A stretch of 64,000 bases of DNA. It comes from Bos javanicus. Its lineage: Eukaryota; Chordata; Mammalia; Artiodactyla; Bovidae. A program made the translations under genes and the position numbers. The DNA lies in NCBI RefSeq assembly GCF_032452875.1, contig NC_083881.1, positions 65,045,689 to 65,109,688 of the forward strand. The letters are read 5' to 3'. Under the pieces are notes generated by a model. That model worked only from the letters and a program-made list of their open reading frames with translations. It made no database searches and was not told where the DNA came from. Positions 34,222 to 46,595 of this stretch are shown one piece after another; the stretch's first letter is position 1; every line of letters starts with the position of its first letter.

Positions 34222-34365
34222 GGACAGTGCTTCTCAAATTTGAACGTGCTTAAAAGTCACCTGGGGAACTGCATTAACATGCAGGTTATGATTCTATGGA
34301 TCTAGTGTGTAGCCTGAGATGGTGCAGTTCTAACAAGCCCCCATATGATGCTAATATAAGCAAGA
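34222..34365 (+). mobile_element. MER5A-like hAT DNA transposon relic
   Basis: The 5' end matches the family (ACAGTGCTTCTCAAATTTGAACGTGC, AAAGTCACCTGGGGAACTGC) and the inner part shows TCTAACAAGCCCCCATATGATGC. It is non-autonomous and ancient. Confidence 0.8.
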
Positions 34366-34439
34366 ATAGGAGAGCACAGGATAAAGAGACTAGCGGAGGA
34401 AAAGGAACGATTACAAAGAAGCAGTAAGATCCTTTTTAG

Positions 34440-34657
34440 ATGCTGCTGCTGTTTAGTCACTGAGTCGTGGGCAACTCTTTGCCACCCCATGGACTGCAGC
34501 CCCTCCAGGCTCCCCTATCCATGGGATTTCCCAGGCAAGAATACTGGAGTGGGTAGCTATTTCCTTCTCCAGGAGATCTTCCACACCCAGGGACTGAACC
34601 TGGGTCTCCTACGGAGCAGGCAGACTCTTTACCACTGAGTCACCTGGGAAGCCCGCT
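34440..34657 (-). mobile_element. Bov-tA SINE
   Basis: A full reverse element starting GATGCTGCTGCTG and ending GGGAAGCCCG. Related TTTTAGA sequence flanks both sides and may be the target-site duplication. Confidence 0.93.
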
Positions 34658-34839
34658 TTTAGAACAGTGGTCACAAAATTACATTAAGACAGTCAACATG
34701 ACTATGTATTTTTCTGATTTCAAAGAGTTGTTACCTGGAACAACAACAACAACAAATCTCACTTTAAATGGCTATTGTTTTCATTATATATAAATGTAAA
34801 AAAGGGTTAAGCTATGATTCTTAACTTTCAGGTGGCAAA

Positions 34840-35215
34840 ATAAACATAATTGCACTTTTCATGTACTAGGCACTACTCTAAAAACTTTTAAGGCTTTGCT
34901 GCTAAGTTGCTTCAGTTGTGTCTGACTCTGCGCGACCCCAGGGACTGCAGCCGACCAGGCTCCTCTGTCCATGGGATTTTCCAAACAAAAGTATTGGAGT
35001 GGGTTGCCATTGCCTTCTCTGTTTAAGGCTTTACCTCATTAATTTTAACAACAACCCAAGGAAATAAGTGATACACTAAACTCATTTTATAGATGTTAAA
35101 ATTGAGTCCTAAATAACACATGTTGAAGATCACAGAAGCAATTAAGCTCAGAAGATAGGATTTAAAACCAGGTCTATTTGACTATACAGCCCCACAATTA
35201 TAATCTTGGGTCTAT
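34840..35215. mobile_element. MIR SINE, interrupted by Bov-A
   Basis: MIR-type text runs from TACTAGGCACTACTCTAAAAAC, across a Bov-A insertion, to AACTCATTTTATAGATGTTAAAA and AAAACCAGGTCTATTTGACT. Confidence 0.75.
34898..35022 (-). mobile_element. Bov-A monomer with 10-bp target-site duplication
   Basis: Exact TTAAGGCTTT at 34888-34897 and 35023-35032 flank a reverse monomer, dating its insertion after the MIR. Confidence 0.94.
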
Positions 35216-37590
35216 AATACTTCTCAAAGAAGTCATCTCTTCCAAGTATCCACTAACGGGTTTTTTATAAAATATATAATTCAACTAAATAGCCTATTTT
35301 CCCCATAACACTTAAGTTTTAAGTCTTATTATTTCTTCCACATACACTTAAAATTTTACTGGAACCTCCTCTAGCTTCTGTCTTTTTTAACTGTATGTTT
35401 GTTCACATTATTTTCCATTTTCTAGTGCTATGCAACAGGCTGTGACTAGATTTTTTACTATTTACAGTAAATATTTTTAAATGATAGTGAAAAGACATCC
35501 TATTTTGGAGTCAAAATAAAGTGTAAGTCTGTATCTATTTTGAGCTAAAAGCCTTATTTATAAACAGTCTGTTAAACTATAATTTATGTTTCTTTAAAGC
35601 TACTCAACTAAACTATGATTGGTAAATAGGGTAATGAGATCAGCATACATAACCAAAAGGTTATATTGATTCATACACAACTTTTCTCAGTACATTTCAA
35701 GGCTATCAGCTTTCTCACCATGAATGAGAAAGCTTCAGCAACATTATGATGTGAAAAGGCTGATAATTCCATGGAAGAGCTTTTCTCCCACACAGACAGT
35801 GAGTGATTCAGAATCTTCCTGATCACTAGATCTTCCATATGTTAAGCTATCTGAAGATGGGAGTGCAGATAAAGATGCTAAGACATTTATCCTAAGCATA
35901 AAAAAATATAAAAGTCTACATACTGATTCAGAGTTTTTCATTTTGAGGAGAATGGTCACTCTTAAAAGCAAATTTTCTCAAAGGTTTACATCTCAAACAA
36001 ATTATGAGACCCAAAACTTGAGGCTACTTTGACAATGACACTGATTACAATTGCCAGAGGAGACTTAACGATGGTATTCTCACCAAAACTTTTAGTTTGG
36101 TAACTCTGGTTACCAGAGTAACCAGTACTCTGGTTATAAAGTTCTATATACATGTACACACACATATGCACATGTACGTAACTGCTTCTACTCCAATTTT
36201 CCCTAAAAGCCCTTTTAAAAGTATATGCCAAATGGAAGATTTCTTTAGGAATGAGTGTATGGCATTGTGGCAGAAATGCTTCCGCTGTAGAATGCCTTTA
36301 CATGCATGCATTTGCATGCCCATGTCCCATACACAAACACATGCAAATGTATATGTGTGATATTATTTGCAGGATCCTCTGATAAATTTTCAATTTATTT
36401 CCCATTTCAATAATCGTGATCTATTAACTCTGAATTACTTGTAATCTTAAATATATATACACATATGCATACATACATATGCATATGTGTACGACATGTA
36501 TATATGTAAATGCAGAGACAGAAAAAAAGAGTAAGAAAAGGGAAGGCGATAGGGAGAGAAAGACAGCAGACACTTACTATGTATCTGTCACTATTCTAGG
36601 CCTGACCATGAGATAGTATTTCAAAAGGATATGATATTAAAAAAATCACCTAAAATGATAACTTTATATATCTAATGATTAGATAACAAAGATAGTCTCA
36701 ACAGACAATAACCATATATAATGGCACTAGAACCATCAAATGGTTCTTAGGGAAGACTCACTCTACATTAAATGACCCTCTTTACTCATCGTACATGATT
36801 AACAGGGACTTCCTAATTTATATGTGACCATTCTTCCCTTGTTTTTCCATTAGACCGCATAGCTATCTTCAATCACCCATTCAATCAACATTCATCAGGC
36901 ACTACAATAGGAGCTGAAGTTACAAAGACATACTTAAAACAGAATCACTGCCCTAACCAATTGTTTAGTAAAGAAACTGTAGTAAACAAATAAGAGCAAT
37001 GCCCAAGAATGTACAAAGTTTAATGAAAACCAAGAGGTACAGAAAGCTTTGAAGTCAAAGGTGTAGGACTGAATCAGGCATTGACACCAACTTTAAGTTC
37101 CTGATGTTATCATTTCACTGCATATATTTTCTTAAAGTAAAATGAGATTAACACCACATAATGTATAGAGCTGTTCTGAAGACTGAATGAGACACTTTAT
37201 AAAATTACTGGTACACAGAAAACAAAAAGTGACAGTTACTGCAATCATTATCATCGCTGTCATCAAAACCACAGCTTAGGGATGAAATGAGATGAAGAAC
37301 TAAAAATAGTTCTGTCTTTAGATTTTTCAGAACTAGACATGTCATTTACCAGCAACAAAAGCTTCTTGAATTACCGGGTTAAGGTAACAAATCCCACAAA
37401 ATGTCTTCCAAGAAACAGATGTACAGGAAGAAAAACTCAGCATCTTGGGGGTTGGGGTGGGGTGGGGATACAGTACTGATAGGTACATTCAAGAAATGAA
37501 AATCCTGTAGAATCAAAATTACTAATTGTGAGGAGTTCCTTAATCAAGTCAGTCTTTATAGGAGGGCCTGGAGGACACCAGTATCTACAT
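35216..37590. other. Intronic sequence, mostly featureless
   Basis: AT-rich. It contains a MIR-like scrap near 36565-36620, a small hairpin near 36105-36122 and an octamer-bearing inverted repeat at 36309-36349. A minus-strand open frame around 35760-35930 is discussed in the findings. Confidence 0.5.
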
Positions 37591-37605
37591 ATGCCCAAAG
37601 GCAGC

Positions 37606-37815
37606 TTCCCTGGTGGCTCAGACAGCAAAAAACCTGCCTGCAATTCGGGAGACCCAGGTTTGATTTCTGGGTCAGGAAGATTTCCTGGTGTAGGAAATGG
37701 CAACCCACTCCAGTATTCTTGCCTGGAGAATTCCATAAATGGAGGATCCTGGTGGGCTACAGTCCATGGGGTTGCAAAAAGTTGGACACAACTGAGTGAC
37801 TAACACTTTCACTTT
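37606..37815 (+). mobile_element. Bov-tA SINE with 10-bp target-site duplication
   Basis: CAAAGGCAGC occurs at 37596-37605 and 37816-37825. A full sense element runs from TTCCCTGGTGGCTCAGA to GTGACTAACACTTTCAC. Confidence 0.93.
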
Positions 37816-37829
37816 CAAAGGCAGCCATA

Positions 37830-38165
37830 CCAAATAGCACACCTTTTCATCCACTTGTATTCAATGTATGTCTTCATGATAGTTGAAGGAGAATTACTCT
37901 GTCCCTAAACTGATAAAATCTGAGTAGGCCAATTCTGCATGTTAGGAAACCAGGGTGCACAAACCTCACTTATCTAATAAGCCAAGGATGCAAAAGACTG
38001 ACAATCCTGGATGTTATTCTCCAAGAGTTGTCTTAATTAGGATCAGCATGGGTTAACAGGTGTACCAGAAGTACAACTCTGATATCCCTCCTTCATGGGA
38101 GATGCTGTTCTGATATTCTGCTATAGAGACTGCCTGCAATCCTGACCCTCCCCACTCTGTGTTTC
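37830..38165. other. Intronic sequence, no feature
   Basis: Nothing nameable was seen. Confidence 0.5.
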
Positions 38166-38171
38166 CGTTCT

Positions 38172-38497
38172 AAGAAGGGGTCAGCAAATACAGTCTGCAA
38201 GCCAAATTCAGTGTATCTTCTTTTGTACAGATAAACTAAGAAAAACTTTAACATTTTTTTTAAAGTTGAAAAAGTTCAGAAGAAAATATTGTTTGAAAAT
38301 TATACTAAATTCAAATTTTGGTGTCTGTAATAGCGTTTGACTGGAACACAGCACATTCATTTATTTACATACTGCCTCCAGCTGCTTTCCTGTTACCATA
38401 GCAAAATCCAGTAACTGAAACAGAGACCTATGGTCTGCAAAATCTAAAATGTTTATTACGTGGCCTTTTGTAAAGAGTCTGCCAACCCCTGATGTCA
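38172..38497. mobile_element. hAT-type non-autonomous DNA transposon relic
   Basis: Imperfect terminal inverted repeats: GGGGTCAGCAAATACAGTCTGC on the left and CTGCCAACCCCTGA on the right. Between them are GGAACACAGCACATTCAT and AACAGAGACCTATGGTCTGC. I recognise the family pattern but am not sure of its name. Confidence 0.7.
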
Positions 38498-38624
38498 GAC
38501 AATGTATGAGAGGTATGGCTCCGAACCCCAACACTGAGGGGCACTGAATGCCTATCCATTCCTTATAATGCAGTGAGTGTCCAGTGGATTTCATAATAAG
38601 ACTCTGTTGGTAAGATCACTCTGA

Positions 38625-38795
38625 AGTCCATTTCCGATAATAATACCAGGTCATAGCCATCATTTGCCAAGCATTTACTACTATATGCCAGGTATTATCA
38701 TTTTCATTATATGAATGAGGAAACTGTATGAGTGGTGGTAATTTGTTCAAGTTAACTATAGATAGTAAATCAATCCTAGTATTATCGCCCGTAGG
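38625..38795. mobile_element. MIR SINE
   Basis: Landmarks are ATATGCCAGGTATTATCATTTT and TGAATGAGGAAACTGTATGAG, typical of the MIR core. Confidence 0.75.
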
Positions 38796-38799
38796 CATA

Positions 38800-40705
38800 A
38801 ACAACTGCCTGAAATAAGAGTACAGAGAGTAAAAAAAAAAAAAAAAACTGGAAGTAATGATCTGCCTCAAAACAAAATAATTTTCCACAATGATGTGGAA
38901 AATGATGAAATAATGAATACTTTATGGAAAACAAAATCAATGTCCCTGAGAGGAAGGGACAATAACCAATGAAACCTTTTGAAAGAACAAACAAAACTGG
39001 CTCCCATTGTTTGTTTCCTTATTTCTGTTGGTGGTACCACAATTCTGCCAATTTTCTAAGTAATATAACAGACTACTTACACCACCTTTTGCTCTTACCA
39101 GTAGATCATATCCAAGTAGTCATAAATCTAGAAGAAAAAGATCATCAGAAAAGAATATATATCTTTATTCTCAAATTATACCCTTCCTATTCTTAAAATA
39201 TTAAAATTTTCACATTTTGATTTCTGAATGAAGGAGATTTTAAATAGTAACTTTAAACTTTTTTCTTATTTGAAAAAGTTAAGAAACTTGGTATCGAAAA
39301 AAAGAAAGCAATATAAACTTATAGTAAGAAGTCTTCATTGTCTTAGTTATAATATCTTCAAGTTTACAAAATAATGTTTTGAAAGAATAAAATAGTGTTT
39401 TTTTCCGTGTAGGCAAGTAATACTAATGTGTGACTTTGATTGCACAATGATTCATAACCAAGAAGCCCAGCTTTTCAATTAGAATGAGCACACTGCTAAA
39501 TGATTAACCCACATATTAAACTAGATACATTCTATTTAACTCTGTACTTATTCTTTATTTCTATTACAAATACTCACTGTTGAGCACAGTCAACTTTGGT
39601 AATTTACATTTAAAAAATAAGTGTACATTTTAAAATCACCCATAGGACTCAGTATATCTAGTATACCTTCATTATGATACCCACGTTCTTGTGCTTCTTA
39701 TCCTTTATATTTATCCATCATCATTAGCACGGCTTTTTTTTTTTAAGAAATTACACTGAATATAACTGATATATTCACTTTACAGCCAAATTAGAAAAGC
39801 CTAGATATATTTTAACAGAGAAAAATATTAAGGATCCAGCTGTTCAAAATAAAAAAAAGTATAAAATAAATCATTGGGAGAAAATATTCTAGCTTTTAAG
39901 AATATGTTACTTTAAAAAGTCAGTGTTATCTCATGATTATAAAATTTTATTCAAGAAATAGCAAAAATATTTTAATTTGCAAAGAACTATATTTTTAAAG
40001 TGAGTTTATATTCTACATGTTACAAGAGTAATCAAGACAAAGTTCAACAAATACACCATACGTAAATACTTATTTCTAAAGATATGACTTACTTTATAAT
40101 AATATTAAATAATTCACAAAAAAAGTATTATCTACCAGAGTAATCTCAAATATTATTACTACATACTATAAAAACTATTTTGTTACATATGGCCAAGAAT
40201 TTGAAGTACTTCAATCTATTATTATCACAACTGGAAAGATCTCAAATTAAAAATTTTACTGGGATGCTAAAGATTAGATAGTAAGTATCCAATGATGAGA
40301 ATGTGTATTTGCTTTGGAAAGATAACTACCAAACTGATGTCTTCCTTGCTTATCCTCTCCTGATGATCAAGATGTATATAATGACAGGACACTAATAGTA
40401 AATGGCACAGTACAGCAAACACCACAAGGTGGTGCTAATATCCTCTCATAACTGGCTGGATAGACCACTTTGCTCGTCTTCAGATGTGGGCTAAGGTGAT
40501 GCTCTGCAACCCACAAGGTGGCTACCCAACCAAAACATTCTCTGGTCTAAGAGAAAAAGCAAATCATTAACAATTCACATGGTTTTTATTATTTGTTGTA
40601 GAAAAAAATTTGAATTTATAATCCTCTAGACTTAACATCTGGACATTTTTCCCATTTAGTTACAATATATTACATGAAAAGAACGTAAGTCTATGAGCAA
40701 CTACA
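38800..40705. other. Intronic sequence, no feature recognised
   Basis: AT-rich with an A-run at 38831-38846. Short ORFs have no similarity. Confidence 0.5.
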
Positions 40706-40711
40706 TTTACA

Positions 40712-40920
40712 ATTGCTGTTTAGTCACTATCTTGTATCTGACTTTTTGACCCCACGAATTGTAGGCTGCCAGGCCCCTTTGTCCATGGGATTTTCCAGGC
40801 AAGGAGACTGAAGTGGGTAGCCATTTCCTTCTCCAGGGGATCTTCCTGACCCAGGGACTGAGCCTGGATCTCCTGCACTGGCAGGCAGATTCTGACCACT
40901 GAGCCACAAGGGAAGCCCCA
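40712..40920 (-). mobile_element. Bov-tA SINE
   Basis: A reverse element from TTGCTGTTTAGTCACTATC to the head complement GCCACAAGGGAAGCCCC. Confidence 0.93.
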
Positions 40921-40924
40921 AAGC

Positions 40925-41235
40925 ATGCACTGATTTTACACTACTATCAGATAAAATTAGTACTTTATCAATTAGTAACTTTATCAGTAAGTTTCTTAGG
41001 TGGACACCAGCACAAGTGACAACGAAACAGTTCAGTATCTGAAAACCCATATTCATAATTGCCAAAATCTGGTTCCCAAATTAGCACTTTCCCTCATTTC
41101 TGAATACATACTCATCTTAATGTAATGGACTCTTAGAAAAACAGTTTCCCACAATGTAGGTTCTAAAAACACTAAACCAATTGCTAAAGTCTCCCTTCCT
41201 TGAATTGCCTTTAGTCAGACAAACACACAGATGGA
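40925..41235. other. Intronic sequence, no feature
   Basis: Nothing nameable was seen. Confidence 0.5.
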
Positions 41236-41239
41236 TGGC

Positions 41240-41335
41240 AAGCTGGAATGGAGGATGAAAGAATGAAAGGAAGGGTAGAAAGAGCGAGGGAGGGAAGGAA
41301 AACAGACGGAAGGGTGAGAGAAAGGGAGGAAAGCA
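41240..41335. repeat. Purine-rich GA tract
   Basis: Nearly pure A/G over about 95 bases (GGAGGATGAAAGAATGAAAG ... GAGAAAGGGAGG). Confidence 0.8.
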
Positions 41336-41474
41336 ACAGGCTGGCTCCAGAAATACAACTGCAATTCAGAATAGAGAAAGAGAGTTGCTAGAGAGAGTCC
41401 ACATAACATAAATATATATGCTGTACTGGGCATGTATATGAAGCTTTATATATACAAAGTAAGTAGTGAGAGAC

Positions 41475-42062
41475 TTTATTTTTGGGGGCTCCAAAATCAC
41501 TGCAAATGGTGACTACAGCCATTAAATTAAAAGATGCTTACTCCTTGGAAGAAAAGCTATGACCAACTTAGACAGCATATTAAAAAGCAGAAATATTACT
41601 TTGCCAACAAAGGTCCATCTAGTCAAAGCTATGGTTTTTCCAGTAGTCATGTATGGATGTGAGAGTTGGACTAGAAAGAAAGCTGAGCACCAAAGAATGA
41701 ATGCTTTTGAACTGTGGTGTTGGAGAAGACTCTTGAGAGTCCCTTGGACTACAAGGAGATCCAACCAGTCCATCCTAAAGGAAATCAGTCCTGAATATTC
41801 ATTGGAAGGACTGATGCTGAAGCTGAAACTCCAATACTTTGTACCCCTGATGCAAAGAGCTAACCCTGATGCTGGGAAAGATTGAAGGAGGGAGGAGAAG
41901 GGGATGACAGAGGATGAGATGGTTGGATGGCATCATCGACTAGATGGACATGACTTTGAATAACTCTGGGAGTTGGTGATGGACAGGGAGGCCTGGTGTG
42001 CTGCAGTCCATTGGGTCACAAAGAGTCGGACACTACTGAGTGACTGAAACGAACTGAACTGA
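41475..42062 (+). mobile_element. BovB LINE 3' part, sense
   Basis: Sense, SLEGL-type. The open frame 41559-41885 covers LDSILKSRNITLPTKVHLVK to KLQYFVPLM. It ends AACGAACTGAACTGAAA. Confidence 0.94.
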
Positions 42063-42179
42063 AATAATGCCTGCTGTCCAAATGGGTTTTAGAGAAGAAA
42101 GCTGCCCAAGATCATAAAAGGATTATCAGACTTCAAAGACTCTTTCATTATTCCATAAAATAATCATGCTAATTTCGAT

Positions 42180-42420
42180 GAAGATAGTGTAGCAACAAAG
42201 TAGCAACTATGTGCCAAGCATTTTATGTTTCTCAGTTAAACCACACAACAATCCTAAAAGCTATTATTGTTTTCTATGTTACAGATTAGAAAACTACAGC
42301 ACAGAGAGGTTGAGTGACTTTCCCAACGTCCCACCACTATTAAATGGTAAAGCTAGGATTGGAATCTAAGCAATGTGGCCATAATAAGTCTGCCACTTAC
42401 CCACTTCACAATATTGCCAC
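42180..42420. mobile_element. MIR SINE
   Basis: Long MIR match: CAACAATCCTAAAAGCTATT, AACTACAGCACAGAGAGGTTG, AATGGTAAAGCTAGGATTGGA. Confidence 0.82.
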
Positions 42421-43765
42421 TCATAAAATACCAAATTATTTCCTTTGGGAATAAAATAAATGGCTATTTAATGAGGAGTAAAAGAAAAAAAACTTTTATT
42501 AAGTATATAAAATGAATAAAAAAAACCAATGCTACAACAGATCCTATGGACAGGGTCATCGAAGAGCGTGAAATTGCAATAGGAACATACAATTCATCAG
42601 CTTGAAAAACATAAAAACACTTAAAAACCACAAAATAAGATATAAAAAAGTAAACTGGTTAATTATCAATGACTAAAGAAAACTAAAATAACTATAAAAA
42701 CAATATAAGATATCAGAAAGGGTAAAGTATGATTAATTACAAACAACAGCTGACATTAAATGTTTTTTAAACAGCACTCACTTCAGATACAGCAGACTGG
42801 GACAATCACTAGAGAAAAGGTAGATTTTACCTGATTCTTTTTGGACAGAGAGGTTTGGAGAGGTGAGAAGGAGGGATAAAGGACATCCTGAGTATTTTAA
42901 TATATAAGCAAAAAGTATGGATGCAGGAAAGTGAAAATTGTATTCAGGAGTAGTGTTTTGCATAGAAAATGTTAACAGAGAAAAGCTGAATAGGCTTTAC
43001 TCTTCTTCAAATAGTCCTCAAAGCCTGGAGATGAGTAACATATCCATGTTTCTAGCTAGTTAAAAACATATTCTATAAAAAATACATCAGAAAGCATAAA
43101 AAAACGATTACAAATTATATGAAAAACCAATCAAAATAAAAATTGGCTGACTGGAACAGAAAGGAAAGAGAGAGAGACAGAAATGAAAGAACTAATGGGG
43201 AAAACCTGGAAGAAATTATTAAGTCAACCAATTTGCCATTCATAAAATACTCAAAAGCTGCATTAGAGATTCTCTAAGGTATTTAATTTTAAGTCATAGC
43301 TTCATACAGAACATGTAATAAAATTATAAAACTAAAGTTCATATTTTAAAATTACTTTATCATTAAAGGTAGGTAAAGTTATTTGATATCTTTGTGGGGG
43401 AGAGAGGATAATGGAGAATTTATTAAAATAATCAATGTGGTACTTCATAAGAAACTCCTAAACATACTATTTCATTTAAATCTCAAACCCCATGAGAAGT
43501 TACTTTACAGAAGAAGGAACATAGTCAATGAAGTATAGCGACAAATCCTAATTTATATTAAACCTGAAAATGCTAAGATTCAAAGCTAGTTTTCCAGACT
43601 TCAATCTGAAAACACAATTTCACTGTTGCCATTTGGTTTCTAATTTCATTACAAGAAAACTTATAGGGCAAGCAAGTGGAGTTTCTAAAAATTATGAACA
43701 GTAGCACTTGGACAAAATACACTAGTATTACATGGATAGCACACCTAGCCCTAAAGCAGTGACTG
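42421..43765. other. Intronic sequence, no feature recognised
   Basis: AT-rich with no gene evidence. Confidence 0.5.
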
Positions 43766-43769
43766 ATAA

Positions 43770-44150
43770 AATCTTCCATGCAATAGGTAAGTACTGGGTG
43801 TCATCTATATGCTAACCACCACTGTAGACACTGGAGATATAGTAGTTAGTAGAGAAATAAACAAAAACAGGAAAATATCATCTAGTGATAAGTATAATTC
43901 AGAGAATTATAATAAAGTTATAGGGGAAAAATGAGTGACTCCTTAATACTGAGTGGTCATGGAATACCTTTCTATGAAGCTGACCTGTAAGCTGACACAG
44001 AGGCAGCCAACTGCAAAGCAGGAAGACCACCATTCCAAACAGAAGGCACAGCTAGAACAGCCCTAAACAGAAATATAAAGGCAGTGTAGCCAAAACAGAG
44101 TGAAAAAGAAGCAGAGTCACAGATTTGGTGAGAGGCAGGTAGGGGATTTT
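43770..44150. mobile_element. L2-like ancient LINE fragment
   Basis: Text such as ATGCTAACCACCACTGTAGAC, AAGCTGACACAGAGGCAGCC and CATTCCAAACAGAAGGCACAG follows an ancient mammalian LINE pattern, in the opposite orientation to 51640-52320. Family call is tentative. Confidence 0.55.
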
Positions 44151-45840
44151 TAAGTTAGAAGAAGCAGTTGGAATTTTCTATTCTCAATATGATAAAAGAG
44201 GGTGGAGAATAGCATTAATTTATTATTAAGGAGGAAAAAAATATCAATTGTGTATAAAGAATACAGCAGAACAAACTTGGAAGCAGACACACCAGGTAGA
44301 GTTATAGTAGTCTAGGAGCTCTTAACCTTTTCCCCACCCCAAGTACCTGAAGGAAATTACACACTCCAACAAATAGCAGCAGTGGAGAAGAAATGCTGAT
44401 AAAACTGCTTCCTCTCTTTCAGAGGATCTACTCTAGAAGGACTAGAGTAGGTAGTGTAGGTCGGTAGCATTCTCCACTGTTAACTCTCAACTTCCCTTCT
44501 CTCATGACGGGACATTTTCTCCTTTCTTTGTTCTGTTCTTTTCCTCTGCCTAGCCTAAAAGTCCACTTTGGATACTACTCCATCAGAATTAGATTTTTGT
44601 CTCAAAAGACCACTGAAATTACCTGAATTCAACATTCTTGGTACTTTAATAAAGTTCCAATTCTGGACAGAGGCAACTAAAAAAAAGACATCTTCACAAA
44701 CAGATTTCTAATTTGTCTTATATAAGAAAACTCTAAAGATAATGTAGACTATAATAGGCAATTTTCATGTAAAAAATTCAATTTTGACATGCCTTCTGGA
44801 TGCAGGCAAATTTTTATCCAGTTTCAAAATAAATATTTAAAGATGAAATTCAAATTCCCAGCATATGAACACACTAAAAACATCTATGAAAATTAAAACC
44901 ACTCTCCGGAATCTGATGAAATATCCAATTTTAGTTTATTTCATTTCTTTGAATCCTAAGATATCTATTTGCTATTGTTTAGAAAGCACAGACTTTGAAA
45001 TATACAATGAAGAGAAGTAGCAAGCTCACAAAAATGATTTTACCCCAAAATTGTAAGTTCTCAATTACTAACAGTAAAAATTCTCATTTTTCAGCTTAAC
45101 CAAACGTTTCCTAACACTAATTCTTAGAAAGCAATCTGTGTTGCTATATCTATTTCTCTTAACAAAAACTCTTTAATTGTTACGGCATGTTCATTAGGAA
45201 ACTAAACTGTGGGCTGAAATGACTTTTAAGTCAAATCTCATTTTCTCATACAAACAACGTTAAAATAACAGGGATTTTCTTGATCATGAAACTGATAATT
45301 TTGGAAATCAATATAATCATTTAATCAATTATAAGTGACATACCTATATACTATAAAACTTTTTAGAATTAAAAAAAATCACATAAAATCAAACATAATA
45401 TTATACAATAACATAGTGTACATTTCTAAGATCTTTTCTTGTTCTTCATAGTTGTTTTAACTGCCACAAATCATTAAGGAGCCTTCCACAAGAATATGGA
45501 ATCCAGGACTTTTTTGGAAATATTTTCAATCACTTTCAAAAGAAAGACTTTGGGGGAAGACTCAGGTCATGTAAATGAAATGACAAGAAACAGATTCAGG
45601 AATGCCTTTAGTGCTATCTTTTCTTAATAAGTGATAACATTAGCAAAGGAGTACTGTGTATTCTGATGTTCTCAAAGATGTCTGCTATATTAAGACTGTC
45701 TCCTCAAAACAAGTTCTTCAATTTAAATCTTAGGTAGGCAGGTCTGCCTTTAAAATCAGTGAACTAATCTTTATTTATCATAAAATCAATCATTTTCCTT
45801 TAACCTCTTCATTACATGCTGCTATATAATGTCAAAGAAC
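44151..45840. other. Intronic sequence, no feature recognised
   Basis: No exon or nameable repeat. Confidence 0.5.
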
Positions 45841-45844
45841 TAGA

Positions 45845-46172
45845 ATCAGATCAGATCAGATCAGTCACTCAGTCGTGTCCGACTCTTTGAGACCCCATGA
45901 ATCGCAGCACACCAGGCCTCCCTGTCCATCACCAACTCCCGGAGTTCACTCAGACTCACGTCCATTGAGTCAGTGATGCCATCCAGCCATCTCATCCTCC
46001 ATCGTCCCCTTCTCCTCTTGCCCCCAATCCCTCCCAGCATCAGAGTCTTTTCCAATGAGTCAACTCTTCGCATGAGGTGGCCAAAGTACTGGAGTTTTAG
46101 CTTTGGCATCATTCTTTACAAAGAAATCCCAGGACTGATCTCCTTCAGAATGGACTGATTGGATCTCCTTGA
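45845..46172 (-). mobile_element. BovB LINE 3' end with variant tail
   Basis: Reverse, 5'-truncated at about 330 bp, SLERM/MMPKLKLQYF type. Its 3' tail repeats are ATCAG units (45846-45864) instead of the usual TTCAG units. Confidence 0.94.
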
Positions 46173-46384
46173 ATACTAAAGGCTATTTCTCCTAGTTTCA
46201 TATGATTAAATCTTTTATTATAAGGTTCTGTCATTCAGTTTTCCCTAGAATACTCATTAAGACTGCTTTTCCTTTTTAATCAGCTTTTTTGCAGTACTGA
46301 TATATGTGTGACTATCAAGAACAGAAGTATTTTTGTTTTTTTGCTTTTCACTAAATATATCAGATTATGCTCTTACTGCATAAA
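46173..46384. other. Intronic sequence
   Basis: Nothing nameable was seen. Confidence 0.5.
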
Positions 46385-46394
46385 AGTATTGTGT

Positions 46395-46595
46395 TTTTTT
46401 TTTTTTTTTTTTAATGTGGACCACTTTTAAAGACTTTACTAAATTTGTTACATTATTGCTTCCGTCATTTACATTCTGGGTTTTTGGCCATGAGGCATGT
46501 GGATCTTAGCTCCCTGACCAGGAATGGAACCCACACCCCCTGCATCAGAAGGTGAAATCTTAACCACCAGACTGTCAGGGAAGCCTTTGCAGAAA
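46395..46595 (-). mobile_element. Poly-T run and CHR-type SINE
   Basis: An 18-20-base T run at about 46395-46412 leads into a reverse CHR-type element (GGCCATGAGGCATGTGGATC ... ACTGTCAGGGAAGCC). Confidence 0.8.
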
